A stretch of 64,000 nucleotides of DNA from Palsa-883 sp963826975 (GTDB lineage Bacteria; Pseudomonadota; Alphaproteobacteria; Acetobacterales; Acetobacteraceae): NCBI GenBank assembly GCA_963826975.1, contig CAWGZJ010000003.1:806001-870000 (forward strand), read 5' to 3'. Every line of letters begins with the position of its first letter. Positions within the stretch are counted from its first letter, which is position 1. A program made the position numbers and the translations under genes. Under the pieces are notes generated by a model, which saw only the letters and a program-made list of their open reading frames with translations, ran no database searches and was not told where the DNA came from. This document shows positions 28,751 to 37,634 of this stretch, one piece after another.

Positions 28751-29340
28751 CCGGCGGGGCGCATGTCGATGTGACGCTGCCCGGCTTTGCCGATCCGGTC
28801 GGGCAGGCGCAGGCTTCGTTTCGTGCCGTGCTGGATGCGATGGCGCGGCCGGGCACGCTGATGCAGGTGGGGCACGGGCTGACGCCGCCCGCACCACTAT
28901 GTCCCGCTACGGCGGCGGTGCTGTTGACGCTGGTGGATCACGACACGCCGTTGTGGTTGGACGCCGCGGCGGTGGCGGCGCGCGACTGGATCGCGTTTCA
29001 TTGCGGTGCTGGGTTCACCGATGCGCCGGTGCAGGCCGCCTTTGCGCTGGCGTTTGCGTTGCCCGATGTTGCGAGCCTGTCTTTGGGCACGCATGAGCAG
29101 CCGGAAACCGCGGCGACGCTGATTCTGCAAGTTTCCAGCTTGGAGTTTGGCACACGTTATCGGCTGCGCGGGCCGGGGTTGCGCGAGTCCGCCACGCTGT
29201 CGGTGCGTGGTCTGCCCGATGATTTCGTGGCGGTATGGCAACGCAATCGCGCCGGCTTCCCGCTGGGCGTGGATGTTGTGCTGTGCGCTGGGACGACACT
29301 CGCCGCGTTGCCGCGCAGCGTGATGGTGGAGGCTGATTGA
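28747..29340 (+). CDS. phnH: C-P lyase core subunit PhnH
   Basis: A 197-residue PhnH. Family marks: PGFADPVGQAQASFRAVLDA followed by MARPGTL, TLVDHDTPLWLDA, SLGTHEQPETAATLILQVSS, RLRGPGLRE and FPLGVDVVLCAGTTLAALPR. PhnH is a structural dimer in the PhnGHIJ core without known catalytic residues. It overlaps phnG by 4 bases and phnI begins 2 bases after its stop; GGAGG for phnI lies inside the phnH 3' end. Confidence 0.95.
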   Translation: MTGGAHVDVTLPGFADPVGQAQASFRAVLDAMARPGTLMQVGHGLTPPAPLCPATAAVLLTLVDHDTPLWLDAAAVAARDWIAFHCGAGFTDAPVQAAFALAFALPDVASLSLGTHEQPETAATLILQVSSLEFGTRYRLRGPGLRESATLSVRGLPDDFVAVWQRNRAGFPLGVDVVLCAGTTLAALPRSVMVEAD

Positions 29341-29341
29341 C

Positions 29342-30424
29342 ATGGCATATGTCGCGGTCAAGGGCGGCGAGCAGGCGATCGCCAACGCGCATGCGTGGCT
29401 GGCGGAAGCGCGGCGCGGCGATCCCGCGGTGCCCGAGGTCACGCTGGCGCAGATCAGCGAGCAGTTGGGGCGCTCGGTCGATCGGGCGATGGGCGAGGGT
29501 TCGCTGTACGACCGCGAACTCGGTGCGCTGGCGGTGAAGCAGGCGCAGGGCGACCTGATCGAGGCGGCGTTCCTGTTGCGTGCGTATCGCACGACGATGC
29601 CTCGGTTTGGCCATTCATCGCCGGTGGACACGGCGAAGATGCAGTTGCAGCGCCGCATTTCCGCGGTGTTCAAGGATCTGCCTGGGGGCCAGGTGCTCGG
29701 GCCGACGTATGATTATACGCACCGGCTGCTGGATTTTGCATTGGCTGGCGGCGCCGAGGTCGCACCTGCGCCGTGCGGTGCGGCGGATGAAGGTGCGATG
29801 CCTCGGGTGGCTGATATTCTGGGCCATGAGGGTTTGATCGAAGCGGATGGTGCGGCGGACAGTGAGCCGGGCGACCTGACGCGCGAGCCGCTGAGTTTTC
29901 CTGCAGCGCGGGACGTGCGGCTGCAGGCTCTGGCGCGCGGCGATGAGGGGTTCCTGCTCGGCATGGGCTACTCGACGCAGCGCGGCTATGGCGGGTCGCA
30001 TCCGTTCGCCGGCGAGATCCGGATGGGCGACGTAACGGTCGAGCTGGTGCCGCCGGAGCTTGGTTTCGCTATCGATATTGGCGAGATCACTGTGACCGAA
30101 TGCCAGATGGTCAATCAGTTCAAGGGTTCGAAGACGGTGCCGCCGCAGTTCACCCGGGGCTATGGCCTGGTGTTCGGGCAGTGCGAGCGGAAGGCGATGG
30201 CGATGGCGCTGGTGGATCGCGCGATGCGCGCCGAGGAGTTGGGCGAGGACCTGACCGCGCCGGCGCAAAATATCGAGTTCGTGCTGTACCACTCGGACAA
30301 TATCGAGGCGACTGGTTTCGTCGAGCACCTGAAGTTGCCGCATTACGTCGATTTCCAGAGTGAGCTGGAAAGCGTGCGCCGGATGCGCGCGGAAGCCGCG
30401 CAACTGGCGGAGGCGGCGGAATGA
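29342..30424 (+). CDS. phnI: C-P lyase core subunit PhnI
   Basis: A 360-residue PhnI, which supplies the nucleosidase step that displaces adenine from ATP with phosphonate when bound to PhnG and PhnH. Seen motifs: MAYVAVKGGEQAIANAHAWL, FLLRAYRTTMPRFGH, LALARGDEGFLLGMGYSTQR-like segment (read here as LQALARGDEGFLLGMGYS), GYGGSHPFAGEIRMGDV and FVLYHSDNIEATGFVEHLK. Length is normal. A 142-base gap holding a REP-like palindrome separates it from phnJ, the first interruption of the otherwise overlapping operon. Confidence 0.95.
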   Translation: MAYVAVKGGEQAIANAHAWLAEARRGDPAVPEVTLAQISEQLGRSVDRAMGEGSLYDRELGALAVKQAQGDLIEAAFLLRAYRTTMPRFGHSSPVDTAKMQLQRRISAVFKDLPGGQVLGPTYDYTHRLLDFALAGGAEVAPAPCGAADEGAMPRVADILGHEGLIEADGAADSEPGDLTREPLSFPAARDVRLQALARGDEGFLLGMGYSTQRGYGGSHPFAGEIRMGDVTVELVPPELGFAIDIGEITVTECQMVNQFKGSKTVPPQFTRGYGLVFGQCERKAMAMALVDRAMRAEELGEDLTAPAQNIEFVLYHSDNIEATGFVEHLKLPHYVDFQSELESVRRMRAEAAQLAEAAE

Positions 30425-30434
30425 CGGCGCAACC

Positions 30435-30516
30435 GTCATGCCGGCGCGGGCCGGTATCCACGACTTTGCTGGCTGCACGAAGGCAAGTCGTGGATGCCGG
30501 CCTGCGCCGGCATGAC
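30435..30516. repeat. REP-like palindrome between phnI and phnJ
   Basis: GTCATGCCGGCGCGGGCCGG with TATCCACGACTTT on the left and AAGTCGTGGATGCCGGCC plus TGCGCCGGCATGAC on the right form a long imperfect hairpin around a GGCTGCACGAAGG-type centre. The same arms recur at seven or more places in the window. Confidence 0.85.
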
Positions 30517-30566
30517 GTTGCGATTTCGCCGGCCATGACGTTGCAATATCGATTGTAGGGCGCACC

Positions 30567-31434
30567 ATGGAAGGCTACAACTTCGCCTATCTGGACGAGC
30601 AGACCAAGCGGATGATCCGCCGGGCGCTGCTGAAGGCGGTGGCCGTGCCGGGCCATCAGGTGCCGTTCGGATCACGCGAGATGCCGCTGCCCTATGGCTG
30701 GGGCACCGGCGGCATCCAGGTGACGGCCAGCGTGCTGGGCCGGAACGATACGCTGAAAGTAATCGACCAGGGCGCCGACGACACCACCAACGCCGTATCG
30801 ATCCGGCAGTTCTTCGCCCGCACCGCCGGTGTGCGCACCACAACACGGACCGCGGAGGCCAGCATCATTCAGACGCGGCATCGCATCCCGGAACAGGCGC
30901 TGCGTGAGGACCAGATCATCGTCTACCAGGTGCCGCAGCCGGAGCCGCTGTCCCGGTTGGAACCCAGCCGCGCGGAAACCCGGCGCATGCACGCGCTGGC
31001 CGATTACGGGCTGATGCACGTGAAGCTGTATGAAGACATCGCGCGCTTCGGCCAGGTGGCGATCAGCTACGACTATCCGGTGATGGTGAACCGGCGCTAC
31101 CTGATGGCGCCGAGCCCGATCCCCGCCTTCGACAATCCGAAGATGCACATGATGCCTGCGTTGCAATTGTTTGGCGCCGGGACGGGAAAAGCGCATCTAC
31201 GCGATCCCGCCCTACACCGAGGTGCGTTCACTGGATTTCGACGATCATCCGTTTCGTGCCGGGCGGGCGCCGCACGCTTGCGGGCTGTGCGGCGCGACGG
31301 ATTCCTACCTCGATGAGGTGGTGGTGGACGATCGCGGCGGACGGCTGTTCGTTTGTTCCGATACCGATCACTGCGCCGAACGTCGCGCCGCCGGGCATGT
31401 CGGCGGCGAGGGTATCAAGGAGGCAGCGGAATGA
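30567..31434 (+). pseudogene. phnJ: C-P lyase radical-SAM subunit PhnJ with one apparent frameshift
   Basis: PhnJ cleaves the carbon-phosphorus bond with a 4Fe-4S cluster and S-adenosylmethionine. The first frame (30567 to about 31185) reads MEGYNFAYLDEQTKRMIRRA, then YGWGTGGIQVTASVLG, ADYGLMHVKLYEDIARFG and LMAPSPIPAFDNPKMHMMPA up to LQLFGAG. The continuation REKRIYAIPPYTEVRSLDFD is in the next frame, through CGLCG and VCSDTDHC, which keep the CxxC and C-x5-C spacing of the catalytic Cys cluster. Removing one base near 31185 (GCCGGGACGGGAAAAG) gives 288 residues, the normal size. The rest of the operon looks intact, so sequence error is at least as likely as true inactivation. Confidence 0.9.
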
Positions 31435-32207
31435 TCGAGGACACGCTACTGGCCGGGCGCGGCTTGTCGTTGTCGTTCGGGGCCATTCCGGCGCTGGTGG
31501 AGGTCGATGTCGATCTGTGGCCCGGCGAGATGCTGGCCGTGGTCGGCGAATCGGGGTCGGGAAAGACCACGCTGCTGAACGTGCTGTCGGGCCGGCTGAA
31601 GCCCGATCGCGGCGTGGTGTGGTATCGCGATCCGGTCGGGCGGCTGGCCGACGTGCATGCGATGCCGGCGCCGGCGCTGCGCGCGTTGCATCGGTCCGAC
31701 TGGGGCTTCGTGCATCAGGATCCGCGGCAGAATCTGCGCATGAACGTCTCGGCCGGTGGCAATGTCGGCGAACGCCTGATGGCGCAAGGTGCGCGGCACT
31801 ATGGCAACATTCGTGACGCGGCGCTGGAATGGCTGCGCCAGGTGGAGATCGATGCCGATCGGATCGACGATCTGCCACGCACCTTCTCCGGCGGCATGCT
31901 GCAACGATTGCAGATCGCGCGCACGCTGGTGACGCATCCGCGCCTGGTGTTCATGGACGAACCGACCGGCGGCCTGGATGTTTCGGTGCAGGCACGGTTG
32001 CTCGATCTGATCCGCACGCTGGTGGCACGGTTGGGCATCGCCGCGGTGCTGGTGACGCACGACATCGCGGTGGCGCGGCTGCTGGCGCAACGCATCGCGG
32101 TGATGCAGCGTGGGCGCGTGGTGGAGACCGGGCTGACGGACCAGGTGCTGGATGATCCGCAGCACCCCTATACGCAGCTACTGGTCAGCTCGGTGTTGCA
32201 GGCGTGA
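31431..32207 (+). CDS. phnK: PhnK, ABC-type ATPase of the C-P lyase complex
   Basis: A 258-residue ABC ATPase: Walker A GESGSGKT, Q-loop FVHQDPRQNLRM, signature FSGGMLQRLQIARTL, Walker B RLVFMDEPTGGLD and switch His VTHDIAV. The Q-loop text with DPRQ is typical of PhnK, which docks on the PhnJ face of the core complex rather than driving transport. Its ATG overlaps the phnJ stop as ATGA. The C-terminus DDPQHPYTQLLVSS resembles dipeptide-transporter ATPases, its closest relatives. Confidence 0.94.
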   Translation: MIEDTLLAGRGLSLSFGAIPALVEVDVDLWPGEMLAVVGESGSGKTTLLNVLSGRLKPDRGVVWYRDPVGRLADVHAMPAPALRALHRSDWGFVHQDPRQNLRMNVSAGGNVGERLMAQGARHYGNIRDAALEWLRQVEIDADRIDDLPRTFSGGMLQRLQIARTLVTHPRLVFMDEPTGGLDVSVQARLLDLIRTLVARLGIAAVLVTHDIAVARLLAQRIAVMQRGRVVETGLTDQVLDDPQHPYTQLLVSSVLQA

Positions 32208-32531
32208 GCGGGGGTTGTTGCACTCGGCGGGGCGATCGTGATAATTCGGAGTCCCGAGGACGGGTGTCACCGCCCCCGGGCTCCGATGGGTTAGAGGCGG
32301 AATTCCAGCGTAAGCCGGATCCGCCGCTTTCCCCACCGGATCAGTAAGCCAATGCGTAGGTGCATTGTACTTCTCCGATGGCGGTCTTGCCCTATCGGCC
32401 GGACAAAATGCCCGGTCGTCCGGGCAAGCCGCGACCGCGTTGCCGCGCTTGGGCGGCAGCGGGTTTCGTCCTTTCGGACTCATCAGGCGGCGTTTCGCAT
32501 ACCGGCGTATGTTGGATGAGGGCATCACCCG
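32208..32531. other. Noncoding gap between phnK and phnL
   Basis: 324 bases without a convincing ORF. It holds several short inverted repeats, for example CGGCCGGACAAAATGCCCGG with CGTCCGGGC and the pair GCCGCGCTTGGGCGGC, and is less GC-biased than the genes around it. No known riboswitch was recognised. Confidence 0.5.
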
Positions 32532-33263
32532 ATGAGTGAAGCGGATAGAACTGAACAAAAGGTTGCCGCGGTGATGCTGCGCGCCGAGGCGCTGACGAAA
32601 AGCTTCACGCTGCATCTGCAAGGCGGCGTGCGCATCCCGGTGCTCGCCGGTGTCGGGCTGGAGCTGCACGCGGGCGAATGCATTGCGCTGTCGGGTCCGT
32701 CGGGTGCCGGCAAGTCCACGCTGATGCGCAGCCTGTATGGCAATTACCGCGCGGAGAGCGGGCGCATCCTGGTGCGTCATCGAGACGAATTGGCCGATCT
32801 TGCGACCGCCGATCCGCGCACCATCATGGCGATACGCAGGGAAACCCTAGGCTACGTCAGCCAGTTCCTGCGTGTGGTGCCGCGTGTCGCCGCGTTGGAT
32901 GTGGTGGCCGAAGTGCTGGTCGCGCGCGGCGATGCACCGGATCACGCACGCGATCGGGCGCGCGCGTTGTTGCTGCGGCTGAATATTCCGCGACGCCTGC
33001 ACGCGCTGCCGCCCGCCACGTTCTCCGGCGGCGAGCAGCAGCGTGTCAATCTGGCGCGCGGCTTCATCGGCGGCCATCCGGTGCTGCTGCTGGATGAACC
33101 GACTGCCTCTTTGGATGCCGAGAATCGCCAGGTGGTGATTGGCATGATCCAGGAAGCGAAACGCGACGGCCGCGCGATCGTCGGCATCTTCCACGATATC
33201 GAGGTACGCGACGCGGTCGCGGACCGGCTGTTCCCCGTGATGCCGTTGCAGGAAGCCGCATGA
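32532..33263 (+). CDS. phnL: PhnL, second ABC-type ATPase of the C-P lyase pathway
   Basis: A 243-residue ABC ATPase: Walker A GPSGAGKS, Q-loop LGYVSQFLRVVPRV, signature FSGGEQQRVNLARGF, Walker B VLLLDEPTASLDAENRQVV and switch IFHDIEVRD. The FLRVVPR stretch and the ending GIFHDIEVRDAVADRLF are PhnL hallmarks. PhnL can join PhnK on the core complex and is needed for phosphonate use. Its stop overlaps the phnM ATG (33260-33263). Confidence 0.94.
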   Translation: MSEADRTEQKVAAVMLRAEALTKSFTLHLQGGVRIPVLAGVGLELHAGECIALSGPSGAGKSTLMRSLYGNYRAESGRILVRHRDELADLATADPRTIMAIRRETLGYVSQFLRVVPRVAALDVVAEVLVARGDAPDHARDRARALLLRLNIPRRLHALPPATFSGGEQQRVNLARGFIGGHPVLLLDEPTASLDAENRQVVIGMIQEAKRDGRAIVGIFHDIEVRDAVADRLFPVMPLQEAA

Positions 33264-34411
33264 GTGACGAAACGATTCTGACCAATGCCTGGCTGGTGCT
33301 TTCGGACAAGGTCGTGCCTGGCAGTGTTGTTTTGAAGGGCGATCGTATCGTTGACGTCCAGGACGGCCGGTCGGATGTTCCGTCGGCGATCGATATGGAC
33401 GGCGACTACCTGATCCCGGGTGCCGTCGACCTGCACACCGACAACCTTGAGCGCCAGGTGCAGCCGCGCGCCATGGCGCGCTGGCCGTCGCGATCGGCGA
33501 TGGCGGCGCATGACGCGCAGTGCGCCGCCGCCGGTGTGACCACCGTGTTCGATGCGTTGTGCCTGGGTGATCTGGGGTTCGACAAGGAACGGATACGCAC
33601 CTTCAGGGACGGTGTTGCCGATCTGGACGCGCTGGCGGATGCCGATTTGCTGAAGGCCGAGCACTTCCTGCACCTGCGCTGCGAAGTTCCGGCGCACGAC
33701 ATGCTGGAGCTGTTCGATCCGGTTGCGGACCATCCGCGCGTGCGCATGGTCAGCCTGATGGATCACAGCCCTGGCGTGGGCCAATACGCCGATCTCGATT
33801 TCTACCGCGCGTTGCGCCGTCGCGGCGGGTTGAACGATGCCTACATCGAGCAGCGCATCGGCGAGCTGCAAGCCCAGCGTGAACGGCTGCGCGGTCCCAA
33901 TCGGCGCGCGCTGCTGGATCGTGTCGCGGCGGGACGCGTGGCGGGGCGCAACGTGGCGCTGGCCAGCCATGACGACCGCACCGTGGAAGAGATTGCCGAG
34001 AATGCCGCCGATGGTATTCCAATCAGCGAGTTTCCGGTGACGATGGCGGCGGCGACGGCGGCGAAGGCTGCCGGCATGCAGGTGATCGCCGGAGCGCCGA
34101 ACATCGTGCGCGGCGGATCGCATTCCGGTAATGTTTCGGTGGCGGACCTGCTGGCGGAAGCGGCGGTGGATGCGTTCGCGTCGGACTACGTGCCGTCCAG
34201 CCTGATCGACGCCGCGTTCCAGTGCGCGCGCTCCGGCATGACCCTGCCGGACGCCTTGGCGCTGATCACCGACCGGCCGGCGCGGCTGGCGGGGCTGCAC
34301 GATCGCGGCCGCATCGCTGCCGGCCTGCGCGCCGATCTGGTGCGTGTGCGTCTGCATGAGGCGTTGCCGGTGGTGCGCCAGGTATGGCGTGCCGGCGAAA
34401 GGGTGGCCTGA
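33260..34411 (+). CDS. phnM: PhnM, alpha-D-ribose 1-methylphosphonate 5-triphosphate diphosphatase
   Basis: A 383-residue amidohydrolase in the canonical operon position after phnL. Metal and substrate motifs are plain: YLIPGAVDLHTDNLERQVQP, VSLMDHSPGVGQY, NVALASHDDRTVEEI, ISEFPVTMAAATAAKAAG and APNIVRGGSHSGNVSVADL. It removes pyrophosphate from the 5-triphosphate intermediate to make the PhnJ substrate. It overlaps phnL by 4 bases and the DUF1045 gene by one base at the stop (TGATG). A divergent second copy lies at 26117-27268. Confidence 0.95.
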   Translation: MSDETILTNAWLVLSDKVVPGSVVLKGDRIVDVQDGRSDVPSAIDMDGDYLIPGAVDLHTDNLERQVQPRAMARWPSRSAMAAHDAQCAAAGVTTVFDALCLGDLGFDKERIRTFRDGVADLDALADADLLKAEHFLHLRCEVPAHDMLELFDPVADHPRVRMVSLMDHSPGVGQYADLDFYRALRRRGGLNDAYIEQRIGELQAQRERLRGPNRRALLDRVAAGRVAGRNVALASHDDRTVEEIAENAADGIPISEFPVTMAAATAAKAAGMQVIAGAPNIVRGGSHSGNVSVADLLAEAAVDAFASDYVPSSLIDAAFQCARSGMTLPDALALITDRPARLAGLHDRGRIAAGLRADLVRVRLHEALPVVRQVWRAGERVA

Positions 34412-35094
34412 TGGCCGTGCCGGCGCGCGTCGCAGCCTATTATGCGCCGCGACCGGATGATCCGCTGTTTGTGGCGGGGGCGACGTGGCTCGGCCGTGAT
34501 CCGGAGAGCGACGCGCCCGCGCCGCAGCCTGACCTGCCCGATATCGTCGAGGTTACCGCGGAGCCGCGACTGTATGGTTTCCATGCGACGCTGAAACCGC
34601 CGATGCGCATGGCGGAGGGCCGCCAATGGTTCGACGTGGTGGAGGCGGCGCGCGCGCTGGCCGACCGCACCGCTGCGTTCGACCTGCCGCGTCTGGCGGT
34701 GCATGACGTGCACGGGTTTCTGGCCTTGCGCGAGACTGCCCCCTGTGCACCGCTGCAGGCGTTGGCCGATGCGTGTGTGGAACATCTCGATCCGTTTCGC
34801 GCGCCGCCGTCCGATGCGGAGTTGGCGCGTCGCCGCCGGGCGAAGCTGTCGGTGGAGCAGGACGCGATGCTGACGCGGTGGGGCTATCCTTACGTGTTCG
34901 GCACGTGGTTCTTCCACATGACGCTGACGCGACGGCTGACTGTGGAGGAGAGGGCGCACTTCCAGCCGGAAGCCGAGGCTTATTTCGTTCGCGCACTTAG
35001 CGTGCCGCGTCGCGTGGCTGATATCTGTTTGTTCGTGCAGGCGGCGCCTGAGGCGCCCTTTGTTATCGCCGAGCGGCTTCCGCTGCGCGGTTGA
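34411..35094 (+). CDS. DUF1045 2H phosphoesterase-like phosphonate protein
   Basis: A 227-residue member of the DUF1045 family that occurs in C-P lyase operons. Two HxT-type motifs, GFHATLKPP near residue 50 and FFHMTLTRRL near residue 170, are the catalytic signature of 2H phosphoesterases, so it probably opens the cyclic ribose phosphate left by PhnJ, the job done by PhnP or a PHP enzyme in other bacteria; that role is inferred. The start ATG shares a base with the phnM stop. Its 3' end overlaps the convergent phnN by 32 bases. Confidence 0.85.
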   Translation: MAVPARVAAYYAPRPDDPLFVAGATWLGRDPESDAPAPQPDLPDIVEVTAEPRLYGFHATLKPPMRMAEGRQWFDVVEAARALADRTAAFDLPRLAVHDVHGFLALRETAPCAPLQALADACVEHLDPFRAPPSDAELARRRRAKLSVEQDAMLTRWGYPYVFGTWFFHMTLTRRLTVEERAHFQPEAEAYFVRALSVPRRVADICLFVQAAPEAPFVIAERLPLRG

Positions 35095-35599
35095 GGGCGG
35101 CCAGGAATCGCGCTGTGCCGATCTGTGTCGTCGTATCGTTCAGCACGGTCTCTGCGGGAATTCCATCCGGGATAGCAACGTTACGTGCGAGTCGCGCGGC
35201 GACGTCCGCGACGCTTTCACGCCCGCGCGCCGAGAGGCGTGCAGCCAGGATTTGCGGTGGTGCGGTGATCTCGATCACGCGCACCGGGAAGCGTTGGGCT
35301 GCCTGCGTAATGATGCCGCGTGAGGTGTTGGCTACCACGACGCGCCCGGCTTGCAGATCCGCGGCAATGTCGGCGGGGATGCCGTAGCGCAGCCCGTGGG
35401 CCTGCCAGGACAGGGCGAATTCACGTGTTGCGAATTCAGCGTCGGTGACGGGTTCGTGGGCCTCGCCGACGGCCTGAGCGGGGCGGGTGATGACGCGGCG
35501 GACGAAGCGGAAGCGCGGATCATCGGCTAGCGCCTGACGGGCTGCATCCAGCAGCGTGTCCTTGCCGGCACCGCTTGGACCAACGACCAGAACCAGCAT
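35063..35599 (-). CDS. phnN: Ribose 1,5-bisphosphate phosphokinase
   Basis: A 178-residue P-loop kinase that converts ribose 1,5-bisphosphate to PRPP, the last step of C-P lyase catabolism. Guanylate-kinase-like motifs: GPSGAGKDTLLDAAR at the N-terminus, RFVRRVITRPAQ, FALSWQAHGLRYGIP and VRVIEITAPPQILAARLSAR. The gene is convergent to DUF1045 and the two coding ends overlap by 32 bases, so it has its own promoter or is read from elsewhere. Confidence 0.93.
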   Translation of the reverse strand: MLVLVVGPSGAGKDTLLDAARQALADDPRFRFVRRVITRPAQAVGEAHEPVTDAEFATREFALSWQAHGLRYGIPADIAADLQAGRVVVANTSRGIITQAAQRFPVRVIEITAPPQILAARLSARGRESVADVAARLARNVAIPDGIPAETVLNDTTTQIGTARFLAALNRAAEAARR

Positions 35600-35635
35600 G
35601 AACGTCTCCGTATCGGTTGCTCGGCATAGGCGCGG

Positions 35636-35705
35636 TTGTCCCGGCCATCCACCACGAGGCTGTCAGCACGAAGTCGTGGATGGCCCGCCGCCGCGGGCCA
35701 TGACG
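35636..35705. repeat. REP-like palindrome upstream of phnN
   Basis: GTCCCGGCCATCCACCACGA on the left and AAGTCGTGGATGGCCC with CGCGGGCCATGAC on the right form a hairpin of the window's REP family, between the divergent phnN and gamma-glutamyltransferase genes. Confidence 0.75.
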
Positions 35706-35771
35706 ATAGGTCACTTTGCCGGGGCTGACCTTGGGGCTAGCTTGTGCGTCACGCAATCGGGAGACGCCGAC

Positions 35772-37547
35772 ATGTTCACGACTCGTCCGGAGATCGCCGG
35801 CACCTTCGGCGTGGTCGCCAGCACGCACTGGATCGCCAGCAGTGTCGGCATGTCGGTGCTGGAGCGCGGCGGCAATGCCTTCGATGCCGCGGCGGCCACG
35901 GCGTTCACCTTGCAGGTCGCCGAGCCGCATCTGAACGGCCCGGGCGGCGATGCGCCGATCATCCTGCACGACGCGCGCACGGGCACCCAGTTGGTGATAT
36001 GCGGCCAGGGGGTGGCGCCACAGGCGGCGACGGTGGAAAAATTCCGCGATCTCGACATCGATTTGATCCCGGCGACGGGCGTGCTGCCGGCGGTGGTGCC
36101 CGGCGCGTTCGACGCATGGTGCCTGCTGCTGCGCAACTGGGGCACCTGGGAGCTTGCCGACGTGCTGGAATACGCGATCGGCTACGCCAATCGCGGCATC
36201 CACATCGTGCCGCGCATCAGCGCAACGATCGAAGGCGTGCGGCGGCTGTTCGAGCAGGAATGGACCTCCTCGGCGGCGGTGTTCGTGCCGGGTGGCAAGG
36301 TGCCAGGGCCTGGCAGCCTGTTTGCCCGCCCAGCACTTGGCGCCACCTACGAACGGATCTGCCGCGAGGCGGTGGGCGGTACGCGCGAGGCGCGCATCGA
36401 TGCGGCGCGCGGTGCGTGGTACCGCGGGTTCGTTGCCGAAGCGGTGGATCGGTTCTTTCGTTCGGTGGACGTTCTGGATGTCACCGGGCGGCGTCATCGC
36501 GGCCTGCTGGTGGCAAACGATTTTTCGAAGTGGTCGGCGACCGTCGAGGATCCGATCGCTTACGACTACGCGGAGCATACCGTGTTGAAGTGTGGCCCGT
36601 GGAGCCAGGGACCGGTGTTCCTGCAGCAGCTCGCGCTGCTGCGTGGGTTCGACCTTGGCGAGATGGATCCGTGCGGCGCGGACTTCGTGCATCTGGTGGT
36701 GGAGTGCGCCAAACTTGCGTACGCGGATCGCGAGGCATTCTATGGCGATCCAGGTTTTGTTCCGGTACCGCTGGAAACGCTGCTGTCGGCGCAGTACAAC
36801 GCGGAGCGCCGCGCGCTGATCGGTTCCACGGCGTCACGGGAGTTGCGACCCGGGGTGGTGGACGGCAAGACGCCCTGGGTGGACCACGACGCCGCGCGCC
36901 GTGCCGCGCTGGTGCCAGCCGCCGGGGCTGGCGAGCCGACCGTGGCGCGGCTTGGCGTGATCGGCGCCGATACTTGCCACATCGATGTGATCGATCGGCA
37001 CGGCAATATGGTGAGCGCTACGCCCTCGGGTGGGTGGCTGCAATCTTCGCCGGTCATTCCGGAGCTGGGCTTCTGCATGGGCACGCGCGGGCAGATGTTC
37101 TGGCTGCGAGACGGATTGCCGAACAGCCTGGCGCCGGGCAAGCGCCCGCGTACAACGCTGTCGCCGAGCTTTGCGCTGCGCGGGGGAAAACCGTGGATGG
37201 CGTTCGGCACGCCGGGCGGCGAGCAGCAGGATCAGTGGGCGCTGATCTATTTCCTTCGCATGGTGCATCATGGGATGACGATACAGCAGGCGATCGATGC
37301 GCCGAGTTTTCATACCGAGCATTGGCCGAGCAGTTTTTGGCCGCGTGCGGCACGGCCGGGGAAGGTGGTGCTGGAGGGCCGGTTCGACGATGCGGTGGAG
37401 CGCGATCTCGCGGCGCGCGGGCATCTGGTGAGCAAGGGGGACGATTGGTCGGAGGGACGGCTGTCGGGGGCTCGGCTTGAGCCGGATGGGCAGATGTTTG
37501 CCGGGGCTAATCCGCGGGGGATGCAGGGTTATGCGGTTGGGCGGTGA
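35772..37547 (+). CDS. Gamma-glutamyltransferase-family protein
   Basis: A 591-residue Ntn-hydrolase of the gamma-glutamyltranspeptidase family. N-terminal domain: VLERGGNAFDAAAATAFTLQ, VAEPHLNGPGGDAPIILHD. The autocatalytic site is GADTCHIDVIDRHGN, where the Thr near residue 401 would become the nucleophile of the small subunit; MVSATPSGGWLQSS follows, as in distant GGT-like enzymes. No signal peptide is evident, unlike true periplasmic GGT, so a role in acyl-amide or gamma-glutamyl-compound turnover in the cytoplasm is likely. GGGAGA lies 8 bases before ATG 35772. Neighbouring M20 hydrolase and peptide importer fit a shared catabolic theme. Confidence 0.88.
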   Translation: MFTTRPEIAGTFGVVASTHWIASSVGMSVLERGGNAFDAAAATAFTLQVAEPHLNGPGGDAPIILHDARTGTQLVICGQGVAPQAATVEKFRDLDIDLIPATGVLPAVVPGAFDAWCLLLRNWGTWELADVLEYAIGYANRGIHIVPRISATIEGVRRLFEQEWTSSAAVFVPGGKVPGPGSLFARPALGATYERICREAVGGTREARIDAARGAWYRGFVAEAVDRFFRSVDVLDVTGRRHRGLLVANDFSKWSATVEDPIAYDYAEHTVLKCGPWSQGPVFLQQLALLRGFDLGEMDPCGADFVHLVVECAKLAYADREAFYGDPGFVPVPLETLLSAQYNAERRALIGSTASRELRPGVVDGKTPWVDHDAARRAALVPAAGAGEPTVARLGVIGADTCHIDVIDRHGNMVSATPSGGWLQSSPVIPELGFCMGTRGQMFWLRDGLPNSLAPGKRPRTTLSPSFALRGGKPWMAFGTPGGEQQDQWALIYFLRMVHHGMTIQQAIDAPSFHTEHWPSSFWPRAARPGKVVLEGRFDDAVERDLAARGHLVSKGDDWSEGRLSGARLEPDGQMFAGANPRGMQGYAVGR

Positions 37548-37634
37548 GGTGGGGGCTGGGGGGTGTTGGGGGCGTTAATCTATGGGATCAGCGCGCACGG
37601 GCTAGCACCTTTGCTGCTGCTAACGCAGGCAAGG

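Noticed and set aside
31353..31430. Longer N-terminus of PhnK
   Set aside because: The upstream codons lie within phnJ; ATG 31431 overlaps the phnJ stop and gives normal PhnK length.
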